Part shown: positions 42,146 to 50,040 of the stretch, piece after piece
Layout of the letters: each line of letters starts with the position of its first letter
How positions within the stretch are numbered: position 1 is the stretch's first letter
NCBI GenBank assembly: GCA_900539655.1
Contig: UQCR01000002.1
Coordinates: 135,192-199,191 of the forward strand
DNA from: an uncultured Robinsoniella sp.
Lineage (GTDB): Bacteria > Bacillota > Clostridia > Lachnospirales > Lachnospiraceae
Length of the DNA stretch: 64,000 nt
Direction of reading: 5' to 3'
Made by a program: the position numbers and the translations under genes
Notes under the pieces: generated by a model
Told to the model about the DNA's origin: nothing
The model's database searches: none
What the model saw: the letters and a program-made list of their open reading frames with translations, nothing else

Positions 42146-44842
42146 ATGAAAAGATGGAAACAAGGTAAACGTATTATGAGTGTATTGATTTGTGCAACGC
42201 TAATTTCTACTTCGGGATTCACAGCATTAGCAGATAATGCGCAAGCGAATAACGAGGCTGGGCAGACTGCGAATGTGGGAGTAGTCGAAAAGGGTGAGAC
42301 GGAACCAGAATCCGGGGAAGTTACAGAAGAATTGCAGAAATCCGCAGAAATCAAAACAGAAATGGCAACAGATACAGAAAACATAACTGATATAATTACG
42401 GAAGAAATACCGGATACTGAGGATTTAACCCAGAGGGAAGAAAGGGAGACAAATGCTGTAGACCAGTTCGAAACAGATACACAGGCCATCATAACAGAGC
42501 CGGTTGATATCATGCCGGAAGAGACGCAGAAGAAAAAGAGTGGTACCAGCCAATATGAAAATAACCAGCTTTATTTTGATGCCAATGGAGGAACGGTTAA
42601 TCCGGACAGGAAGTCTGTTAAAACCGGTGACAAATATGGAGAACTGCCTATACCGTTAAAAGAAGGCTATAACTTTGCCGGATGGAGCACCGATAAAATA
42701 GGGAACTTTGTTACGTCCGAGACAGTATACAATTTGAAAGTGGATCAGAAATTATATGCTATTTGGAGATATGAAGATTTCTCAAGTAAATGGAATTATG
42801 ATGTAAATGAAAAGACGAAGACGGCTACTCTTCGGAAATATATTGGCAGTGATCTCAATGTGGTTGTTCCGAATAAAGTAAAAATAAGTAATGCAGAGTA
42901 TGCCATTGTGGTAGGAAAAACAGGTGATCGGGCGAAAAACGGAGTTTTTGCGAAAAACAGGCAGATAACATCTGTTAAGTTCGAAAGTGGGGTAAAGTTT
43001 GAAGATAATAATATGCAGTATGCATTTGCAGGCTGTAGCAGGTTACAGTCGGTAACGGGTATCCCTGATAGCGTAGTAAATCTGAAAAGCGTATTTCAGG
43101 ATTGCATTAGTATGGAAAAATTTAATGACTTGCCTCAGAATAAGAATATCAAAGATATCAGCAGTGCGTTTTACGGATGTACCGCGCTGAAAGAGGTGAC
43201 TAATTTACCGGAGAGTGCTACTGATTTATCGTATATTTTTTCGGGATGTAAGAATTTATTGGAGATTCCGGACATACCTTCAAAGGCAGAGTATTTGAAT
43301 GGAGCATTCGAGGGTTGCACCAGTATAACCAGGGCACCGGCATTTCCGGCAAGTGTTAAAGAGGTTATGTATGCTTTTTCAGGGTGCATCAATCTGGAAA
43401 AAGCACCATCCATACCAAAGAAGGTTAAAAATATAGCAGGATACCTGAAAGACTGTGTAAAAGTTACGTCTGCACCGTCTATCCCATCAGGAGTCACAAA
43501 TATGGAAGGGACTTTTTCTGGCTGTGAAAATCTCATAAAATCCCCTAAAATACCTTCAGGCGTTACGAATTTAAATGAGACTTTCGCAGGATGTAAGAAA
43601 CTAAAGAATGCACCAGTACTGCCAGGAAATGTAAAAAGTTTATTTTACACGTTTTCTGATTGTACCAGTATGGAAGATGCACCAAAGATTCCGGAGAAAG
43701 TAAGAGATTTAACAAATACATTCAGTGGATGTGAAAGTTTAAAGAAGGCTCCGTCTATACCAAAAGGGGTTAAGTCTTTGTATATGACATTCTATAATTG
43801 CAAGAGTTTAACGAAGACACCATCCATACCCAGTGGTGTGAAAGAGATGGTTCGTACATTTCAGGAGTGCAGTTCCTTAATCACAGTAACCGAAATTCCG
43901 GATTCCGTGACGGCTATGCGCTATACGTTTTATAGATGCAGTAACTTATCTCAGGTTTATGCAATCTCAAATAATGCTAGAGACATGTTGGGCACTTTTG
44001 CAGGCTGCACCAGCTTACGCCAGGCTCCGGATATACCGAAGAGTGTTTATAATATGATACGTACATTCGACGGCTGTGTTAATCTTCAAGGGAAACTTAC
44101 TATTAATGCCGATTTGAGAAAACCGATCTATGAAGATGCGATGTATGGGGAAGACGATGAAATAGATGGATTAGAAGCTTACTTTAACGCTTTTCAGAAT
44201 GCTGGAATTAATGGATCAGGCCTGACGCTTGATTACGGTAAGAATTGCAGGAACATCAGCAAAATAGTGGAGTCAAAAGGCAGCGGTAACGATAAGGTGA
44301 AAAAGGGTAATAGGGTGACAATACCGTCTAAAATGGATTATGTACTTAAGTTTAACGGAAACGGCGGTAAATCCAGTAAAGATTCTAAGACGATTAAATA
44401 CGGCTCACTCTATGGTACCCTGCCATCTGCCAAACGAGCAGGATACGAGTTTAAAGGATGGTATACGAAGAAAAAGGGCGGAAGTAAAATTACATCTGAT
44501 AAAAAGATTAAATCAGCAAAGAACCGTACAGTTTATGCCCAGTGGACTAAGGTTAAAGTGAAAAAGGTATCCGGGATCAGCCTGACCAGTACAACGAAAA
44601 CCCAGATGGTTGTATCAATAAAAGGGGTAAAGGGCGCAAAGGGACATCAGATCCTCTATGCAACGAATTCTTCTTTTACAAAGAATAAAAAGACCCTGAA
44701 TACAGGGCTGCTGAATAAGACAGTGAAAAAGCTGAAAAGCGGAACCAGGTATTATGTTAAAGTACGTGCTTACAAAATGGACTCTGCCGGTAAGCGGATT
44801 TACGGCTCTTACAGTAGTGCGGCAAAGATAAAAGTAAAATAA
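42146..44842 (+). CDS. Secreted Cys-ladder repeat protein (BspA/DUF285-like)
   Basis: 898 aa. Signal peptide (about 1-30), a Thr/Glu-rich low-complexity stretch (about 40-135), an InlB B-repeat (FDANGGTV ... FAGWSTD ... YAIW, about 148-210), then 16 tandem 23-residue repeats of type xMxxTFxGCxxLxxAPxIPxxV (about 290-655), a second InlB B-repeat (about 732-798) and a fibronectin-III-like C-terminal domain. Every one of the 16 repeats has a Cys at the same place. No LPxTG motif and no C-terminal membrane anchor, so cell-wall attachment is unclear. A TATAAT at 42022-42027 is a likely -10. The gap 41871-42145 holds no other gene. Confidence 0.85.
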   Translation: MKRWKQGKRIMSVLICATLISTSGFTALADNAQANNEAGQTANVGVVEKGETEPESGEVTEELQKSAEIKTEMATDTENITDIITEEIPDTEDLTQREERETNAVDQFETDTQAIITEPVDIMPEETQKKKSGTSQYENNQLYFDANGGTVNPDRKSVKTGDKYGELPIPLKEGYNFAGWSTDKIGNFVTSETVYNLKVDQKLYAIWRYEDFSSKWNYDVNEKTKTATLRKYIGSDLNVVVPNKVKISNAEYAIVVGKTGDRAKNGVFAKNRQITSVKFESGVKFEDNNMQYAFAGCSRLQSVTGIPDSVVNLKSVFQDCISMEKFNDLPQNKNIKDISSAFYGCTALKEVTNLPESATDLSYIFSGCKNLLEIPDIPSKAEYLNGAFEGCTSITRAPAFPASVKEVMYAFSGCINLEKAPSIPKKVKNIAGYLKDCVKVTSAPSIPSGVTNMEGTFSGCENLIKSPKIPSGVTNLNETFAGCKKLKNAPVLPGNVKSLFYTFSDCTSMEDAPKIPEKVRDLTNTFSGCESLKKAPSIPKGVKSLYMTFYNCKSLTKTPSIPSGVKEMVRTFQECSSLITVTEIPDSVTAMRYTFYRCSNLSQVYAISNNARDMLGTFAGCTSLRQAPDIPKSVYNMIRTFDGCVNLQGKLTINADLRKPIYEDAMYGEDDEIDGLEAYFNAFQNAGINGSGLTLDYGKNCRNISKIVESKGSGNDKVKKGNRVTIPSKMDYVLKFNGNGGKSSKDSKTIKYGSLYGTLPSAKRAGYEFKGWYTKKKGGSKITSDKKIKSAKNRTVYAQWTKVKVKKVSGISLTSTTKTQMVVSIKGVKGAKGHQILYATNSSFTKNKKTLNTGLLNKTVKKLKSGTRYYVKVRAYKMDSAGKRIYGSYSSAAKIKVK

Positions 44843-44844
44843 AT

Positions 44845-44881
44845 AAAAATGGAAACTGCGGTTTTTGCAGTTTCCATTTTT
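44845..44881. terminator. Bidirectional terminator
   Basis: AAAAATGGAAACTGC (44845-44859) and GCAGTTTCCATTTTT (44867-44881): a perfect 15-bp stem with T-runs both ways, shared by the repeat-protein gene and the convergent lipoprotein gene. Confidence 0.95.
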
Positions 44882-44887
44882 ATATGT

Positions 44888-45994
44888 CTATGAAGCTTCT
44901 TCGCTTTCCGGCTGGCTGAACGCTGAAACTGCGGAACTGATATCTCCAAGAAGGGCATCAGAAAAGCCGTCATTGAGTTGAAGAACCCAGCTGGAGCCGT
45001 CATTTACCAGTTTCAGATTGATATTCTTGGTCAGTGACTGTTTGTTTCCTTTTAAGGCTTCCAGGAGATAGGAAGAAGTCTTGTCCGATAATTCTGAATC
45101 GGTAGCCCGGATTGCGGCGGTTGTATTGGCATATTTCATAAGCAGGTTACGATATGTATGAAGCACACTTTCCAGATCCAGGCTGGTGATATCCACATTG
45201 ACAGTTGCATAATTATCGTCTTGTGTGGAACTGTGTACCTTGTAATCAAAATATTTCTCAATCTGGGATGCCAATGCCAGGTCAATTTCCGGATAGATTT
45301 TATTGCCGGTGGCAAAAATATCTTCCATTCCCAGGTACTGTACCCAGTCTTTAGCATTCAGCTTTTTAAAACTGTCCATATAAATGGACAAAACCTCTTC
45401 GGGGGTGATCAGATAAGGATCTTTTAACTGAGAAACGAAACCGCTGACCAGGGCGTCTTCTAATTCCGGGGAATTGTCAATAGACCAGACATCGTCATTT
45501 TGGGTAAGGGTAATTTCAGCATCTGTAGTGATCAGGTCATAGGTGTTTCTGGATAAAAAATTGTGTAATAAAGTGAAATAGGGAGTTAAACCGGAGATTT
45601 CCTGGGATTCATTCTCTAAGGAAGCACTTTGGGCGATTAAGGCTTTGCAAAGATCCCTTGCCAGTGCATTCGTATCAAGATTTTTGATTTCGACGGCAAC
45701 AGTCGCATGATCGCCGTCAATTTTTGTCGATTTGATTTTGTAAGTAAAGTTCTTGAAAAATAATTTAATGGTTTTTGCTGCTTCCGGGCTGATCTCTTCA
45801 GAGCTGGAATGGGTATGTATCATATCTTCATAGGAAATGAAAGACTTGATCGTATTTTCATCCAGGTTCTGGATCAGATTAAGTTCTTTTTTTACGGTTT
45901 TTTTGGGTGCACTGTCCGTACAGCCTGAGAGAGGGACAAATATCACACATAAAAAAAGTACAGATAATAACAATCTGATAGAATGTTTCTTCAT
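44888..45994 (-). CDS. Lipoprotein with duplicated NTF2-like (DUF5105-type) domains
   Basis: 368 aa. Lipoprotein signal with lipobox LSGC (Cys24 or so). The mature part is a tandem duplication: FTYKIKSTKIDGDHATVAVEIKNLD in the first half and FDYKVHSSTQDDNYATVNVDITSLD in the second, each followed by a short helix, in the style of DUF4878/DUF5105 secreted proteins. No catalytic residues recognised. SD TAAAGGAGA before the ATG; an earlier ATG at 46027 is unsupported. The DUF1294 gene lies 11 nt upstream, so the two share a promoter. Confidence 0.75.
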   Translation of the reverse strand: MKKHSIRLLLSVLFLCVIFVPLSGCTDSAPKKTVKKELNLIQNLDENTIKSFISYEDMIHTHSSSEEISPEAAKTIKLFFKNFTYKIKSTKIDGDHATVAVEIKNLDTNALARDLCKALIAQSASLENESQEISGLTPYFTLLHNFLSRNTYDLITTDAEITLTQNDDVWSIDNSPELEDALVSGFVSQLKDPYLITPEEVLSIYMDSFKKLNAKDWVQYLGMEDIFATGNKIYPEIDLALASQIEKYFDYKVHSSTQDDNYATVNVDITSLDLESVLHTYRNLLMKYANTTAAIRATDSELSDKTSSYLLEALKGNKQSLTKNINLKLVNDGSSWVLQLNDGFSDALLGDISSAVSAFSQPESEEAS

Positions 45995-46005
45995 GAGAGT
46001 CTCCT

Positions 46006-46275
46006 TTAAAAAATAAAATAGTAACAAATAATTCCGGCTGCCTGCAAAATTAATATAGCAGGAATTCCAATCACAAATGACCGGTGTTTTGTCTTATGTC
46101 TAAAAAAATACATACCACACAGGGAACCGATACTTCCGCCAGCCAGGGCGATTAGAAAAAGTGTCCGTTCCTTTATGCGCCATTTGCCGCGCTTTGCTTT
46201 GCTCTTATCCAGACCCATAATAAAGAAACCTGTAAGATTGATCAGAATAAGGTAAAATGTTGTAATTGAATACAT
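46006..46275 (-). CDS. DUF1294 small membrane protein
   Basis: 89 aa with three hydrophobic segments around the conserved block GLDKSKAKRGKWRIKE and GGSIGSLCGMYFFRHKT of the DUF1294 family. The function of the family is unknown. SD GAAAGGAT. Co-transcribed with the lipoprotein gene from the promoter at 46351-46379. Confidence 0.9.
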   Translation of the reverse strand: MYSITTFYLILINLTGFFIMGLDKSKAKRGKWRIKERTLFLIALAGGSIGSLCGMYFFRHKTKHRSFVIGIPAILILQAAGIICYYFIF

Positions 46276-46350
46276 GTGAAATCCTTTCGACAGTATTTGA
46301 CAAATTTAGTAATAAGTTTCATCTCATACTGAATCTGTGTCATCTACTAT

Positions 46351-46413
46351 AGTTTATACGAAAAAAGGCAGATTGTCAAACCTCTTGACAATTTTTGAAA
46401 AAACCGATATATT
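46351..46413. promoter_or_regulatory. Back-to-back divergent promoters (DUF1294 operon and glyA)
   Basis: Minus strand: TTGACA (46374-46379), 17 nt, TAAACT (46351-46356). Plus strand: TTGACA (46385-46390), 17 nt, TATATT (46408-46413). The -35 elements are only 5 nt apart and form a perfect 8-bp inverted repeat, ATTGTCAA / TTGACAAT (46372-46392). Confidence 0.85.
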
Positions 46414-46453
46414 AATACTGCAATGTGTTAAAATATCTTAGGAGGATTTAAGT

Positions 46454-47692
46454 ATGTATTCACTGGATGAAGTAAGGTCAGTAGACCCAGAAGTGGCATC
46501 GGCAATTGAAGCAGAACAAGAGCGGCAGAACAGCCACATAGAGTTGATAGCATCAGAAAACTGGGTTAGCAAAGCGGTAATGGCGGCAATGGGAAGTCCG
46601 CTGACAAACAAATATGCAGAAGGGTATCCGGGAAAGCGTTATTACGGCGGATGCGAATGTGTGGATGTTGTTGAGAATCTGGCCATAGAAAGAGCAAAAG
46701 AGATTTTTGGATGTACTTATGCAAATGTGCAGCCCCATTCCGGAGCACAGGCTAATATGGCTGTATTTTTTGCAATGTTAAAGCCAGGGGATACCGTGAT
46801 GGGAATGAATCTCGCACACGGCGGACATCTGACACACGGAAGCCCGGCTAATATGTCCGGCGCATATTTTAATGCAGTTCCTTATGGAGTAAACGATGAA
46901 GGGTTCATTGATTATGAAGAAGTAAGAAGAATTGCCCTGGAATCAAAGCCCAAAATGATAGTTGCAGGTGCTAGCGCATATGCAAGAACCATCGACTTTA
47001 AGAAGTTCCGTGAGATTGCAGATGAAGTAAATGCATATCTGATGGTGGATATGGCACATATTGCAGGACTTGTTGCAGCCGGTGTTCATCCAAGCCCAAT
47101 CCCATACGCTGATGTAGTAACGACAACTACCCACAAGACACTTCGCGGACCACGTGGTGGTTTGATTTTATGCAGTGAAGAAACAGCTAAAAAATTCAAC
47201 TTCAATAAAGCAGTATTCCCTGGAATCCAGGGAGGCCCCCTTATGCATGTGATTGCAGCAAAAGCAGTCTGCTTTAAAGAAGCATTATCCGATGAATATA
47301 AAGAATATCAGAGAAATATAGTTAAAAATGCCCAGGCACTGAGCAAGGGGCTGATGAGCCGCGGAATTAAGATTGTATCCGGAGGAACAGACAATCATCT
47401 GATGCTGGTTGATTTATCCGTTCTTGGACAGACCGGTAAAGCAGTTGAGAAGATTTTAGACAGTGTAAATATCACCTGTAATAAGAATACAATTCCAAAT
47501 GATCCCCAGTCAGCATTTGTGACAAGCGGTGTAAGGCTTGGAACACCTGCAGTTACTGCAAGAGGCATGGTAGAAGCTGATATGGATGTGATTGCAGATG
47601 CAATTGCTATGATGCTTCAGTCACCGGAAGAAAACCATGACAAAGCTTTAGCACTTGTACAGAGTCTGACCGAAAAATATCCATTAGCATAA
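46454..47692 (+). CDS. glyA: Serine hydroxymethyltransferase
   Basis: PLP enzyme (412 aa) converting serine and tetrahydrofolate to glycine and methylene-THF, a main source of one-carbon units for purines. Schiff-base Lys in TTTTHKTLRGPRGG near residue 225; HIELIASENWVS and YAEGYPGKRYYGGC are the substrate-site blocks. SD TTAGGAGGAT. Monocistronic with divergent promoter and a terminator. No glycine or folate riboswitch is visible in the short leader. Confidence 0.97.
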   Translation: MYSLDEVRSVDPEVASAIEAEQERQNSHIELIASENWVSKAVMAAMGSPLTNKYAEGYPGKRYYGGCECVDVVENLAIERAKEIFGCTYANVQPHSGAQANMAVFFAMLKPGDTVMGMNLAHGGHLTHGSPANMSGAYFNAVPYGVNDEGFIDYEEVRRIALESKPKMIVAGASAYARTIDFKKFREIADEVNAYLMVDMAHIAGLVAAGVHPSPIPYADVVTTTTHKTLRGPRGGLILCSEETAKKFNFNKAVFPGIQGGPLMHVIAAKAVCFKEALSDEYKEYQRNIVKNAQALSKGLMSRGIKIVSGGTDNHLMLVDLSVLGQTGKAVEKILDSVNITCNKNTIPNDPQSAFVTSGVRLGTPAVTARGMVEADMDVIADAIAMMLQSPEENHDKALALVQSLTEKYPLA

Positions 47693-47701
47693 ATTTATAA
47701 G

Positions 47702-47750
47702 AAACCACTTTTTCCAGAATAAGCAGCAAATTCAGGAAAAGGTGGTTTTT
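47702..47750 (+). terminator. Terminator after glyA
   Basis: AAACCAC-TTTTTCC pairs with GGAAAA-GGTGGTTT, ending in TTTTT. Confidence 0.85.
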
Positions 47751-47839
47751 GAATTTTATGTGAAATTAATGAATTCTTAATGACACACATAGTGGCAGGT
47801 GGTATAATCAACATTATTATGGGTTTATGGAGGTAAACA

Positions 47840-49330
47840 ATGGATAAGAAGAAAAAGAAACTTATAATTGTTATAACAGTTATCCTGGTTTTGGCAGTGA
47901 TAGGTTTAGCGATATGGTTTTTCAAATTCAGAGGGACAGGTACCGCTTCGGGTAAGAATGCCGTATATGTGGATTCCGTGGCAAATCTGGCAGGGTTATC
48001 CAGCGGAGATGGCTTAAACGGAAGATATTCCGGTGTTATAGAGCCGCAGCAAACCTGGAAAATTGAAGTGTCCCAGGATAAGAAAATAAAGGAGATCTAT
48101 GTGGAAGAGGGGCAGGAGGTTAAAATAGGAGATAAGCTATTTACCTATGATACCCAGGAATCCGAAGACAGCCTGAATCAGGCACAGATAGATCTGGAAC
48201 GTATACAGTCGGACATTGATACGGCTAATAATAATATTGCTGAACTGGAAAAAGAGAAGAAAGAAGCCGGCGCAGATGAGCAGCTGAGCTATACAACCCA
48301 GATTCAGACTGCGCAGAACTCAGTAAAGCGCTCTGAATATGAAAAGAAAACCAAAGCAGTGGAAATTGAAAATCTGAAAAAGACCATTGCAAATGCGGAC
48401 GTGATGAGTGAAATAGCAGGTGTGGTAAAATCCATTAATAAAGATGGCACTGCTACAACAAGCACAGGAGAAGCAGAACCGTTCATGACCGTACTGGCAA
48501 CCGGCGATTACCGGGTTAAAGGAAAAGTCAATGAACAGAATATGTCCTCTATTATTGAAGGAAATCCGGTTATTATCCGTTCCAGAGTGGATGAGAATAA
48601 AACATGGAAGGGAACACTTACATCAGTAGAGACAGACAAACCGGAATCCAGCCAGAACAGTATGTACATGAGCAGCGGAAGTTCGGATACGACCTCCAGT
48701 AACTATCCGTTTTATGTAGTTTTGGATTCTGCTGACGGTTTAATGCTGGGTCAGCATGTTTACATTGAAATGGATAACGGACAGGAAGACCGTAAAGACG
48801 GAATTTGGCTTGACAGCTATTATCTGATCCTGGATGAAGAAAAACCGGAAGAAGCCTATGTTTGGGCGGCAGACGGAAAGGATAAAATAGAGAAACGAAA
48901 AGTTACTCTTGGAGAATTTGATGAAGATCTGCAGAAATATCAGATTACAGAAGGATTAGCAGCAGAGGATTACATTGCTTATCCAGATGATACCATAGAA
49001 GATGGAGCGCCTGTCACCAGAAACATCAATGATCTTGCCGGACAGAATGGTGAAGACGGTGAAGGAGGCGGCGACAGCGATCTTCAGGGTGGTGAAGGCG
49101 TTATGCCGGGAGGAAGCATGAACGGCGACAGCGGAGCTGGCAGTATGGATATGCAGAGCTTTGACGAAAATGATGCTGGTGATGAAAGTGGTTCGGTGAA
49201 TATTGCGCCCGGAGATGAAGAAGGACCAGATGATGCAATGGATGAAAATGATGCTGAAGGAAGCGTATCAGCGCCGGGACCTGTAACAATTGAAGGTGAT
49301 GGTTCTGCTCCGGCTTCAGCAGGCAATTAA
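47840..49330 (+). CDS. HlyD/MacA-type adaptor 1, with acidic tail
   Basis: 496 aa. N-terminal membrane anchor (about 8-30), a lipoyl/biotinyl-like half-motif (VSQDKKIKEIYVEEGQEVKIGDKLF), a coiled-coil helical hairpin (about 110-190), the second half-motif, a beta-barrel and a membrane-proximal domain (LGEFDEDLQKYQITEGLAAEDYIAYP), i.e. a full membrane fusion protein. The last about 100 residues are acidic, Gly- and Met-rich low complexity (DDAMDENDAEG). First gene of a four-gene exporter; GGAG-type SD TGGAGGTAA. Forms the link between permease and cell wall. Confidence 0.88.
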   Translation: MDKKKKKLIIVITVILVLAVIGLAIWFFKFRGTGTASGKNAVYVDSVANLAGLSSGDGLNGRYSGVIEPQQTWKIEVSQDKKIKEIYVEEGQEVKIGDKLFTYDTQESEDSLNQAQIDLERIQSDIDTANNNIAELEKEKKEAGADEQLSYTTQIQTAQNSVKRSEYEKKTKAVEIENLKKTIANADVMSEIAGVVKSINKDGTATTSTGEAEPFMTVLATGDYRVKGKVNEQNMSSIIEGNPVIIRSRVDENKTWKGTLTSVETDKPESSQNSMYMSSGSSDTTSSNYPFYVVLDSADGLMLGQHVYIEMDNGQEDRKDGIWLDSYYLILDEEKPEEAYVWAADGKDKIEKRKVTLGEFDEDLQKYQITEGLAAEDYIAYPDDTIEDGAPVTRNINDLAGQNGEDGEGGGDSDLQGGEGVMPGGSMNGDSGAGSMDMQSFDENDAGDESGSVNIAPGDEEGPDDAMDENDAEGSVSAPGPVTIEGDGSAPASAGN

Positions 49331-49347
49331 GAAATGGAGGCAACAAA

Positions 49348-50040
49348 GTGATTCTTGAGTTAGATCATATCTATAAAGATTATATTCAGGGCAAAATGGT
49401 TGTCCCGGTATTAAAGGATGTTTGCCTTCATGTAGAAAAAGGTGAATATGTTGCAATAATGGGACCATCCGGTTCCGGAAAATCAACGCTTATGAATATT
49501 GTCGGATGTCTGGACAAGCCGACGAAAGGAACATTTTTGCTGGATGGACAGGATGTACTTGGCTTAAAAGAGGAATCGGTAGCGGATGTACGTTTGAAGA
49601 GTGTTGGATTTGTATTTCAGACCTTTCAGCTGCTTCCTAGGCAAAGTGCACTGGAAAATGTTGCATTACCTTTGATTTATGCAGGTGTGCACAAGAGGGA
49701 ACGCCTGAAGAGAGCGGCACAGGCCCTGGAAAGGGTTGGGCTGGAAGACCGTATAGAATTTAAACCTACACAGTTATCCGGTGGACAGAAGCAAAGGGTG
49801 GCCATTGCCAGAGCACTGGTAAATAATCCGAAAATAATTCTGGCAGATGAACCTACAGGTGCATTAGACTCCAGATCCAGCAAACAGGTTATGGAGCTAT
49901 TTGAAAAATTAAATGAAGAAGGGGTAACGGTTGTTATGATTACCCATGACCCTGGCATAGCAAAGTGTGCAAAAAGGACGGTATATATATTTGACGGAGA
50001 ACTCTCTGAAAGCAATCCAAAGGAGGAGGTTACCAAGTGA
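49348..50040 (+). CDS. MacB/LolD-type ABC exporter ATPase
   Basis: 230 aa. Walker A GPSGSGKST, Q-loop FVFQTFQLLP, signature LSGGQKQR, Walker B IILADEPTGALDS, switch His in MITHDP: the standard order of the LolD/MacB group. Start codon is GTG at 49348 with SD TGGAGG upstream. Its stop overlaps the second adaptor gene (GTGA), so it is translationally coupled. Powers the FtsX-like permease encoded at the end of the operon. Confidence 0.95.
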   Translation: MILELDHIYKDYIQGKMVVPVLKDVCLHVEKGEYVAIMGPSGSGKSTLMNIVGCLDKPTKGTFLLDGQDVLGLKEESVADVRLKSVGFVFQTFQLLPRQSALENVALPLIYAGVHKRERLKRAAQALERVGLEDRIEFKPTQLSGGQKQRVAIARALVNNPKIILADEPTGALDSRSSKQVMELFEKLNEEGVTVVMITHDPGIAKCAKRTVYIFDGELSESNPKEEVTK

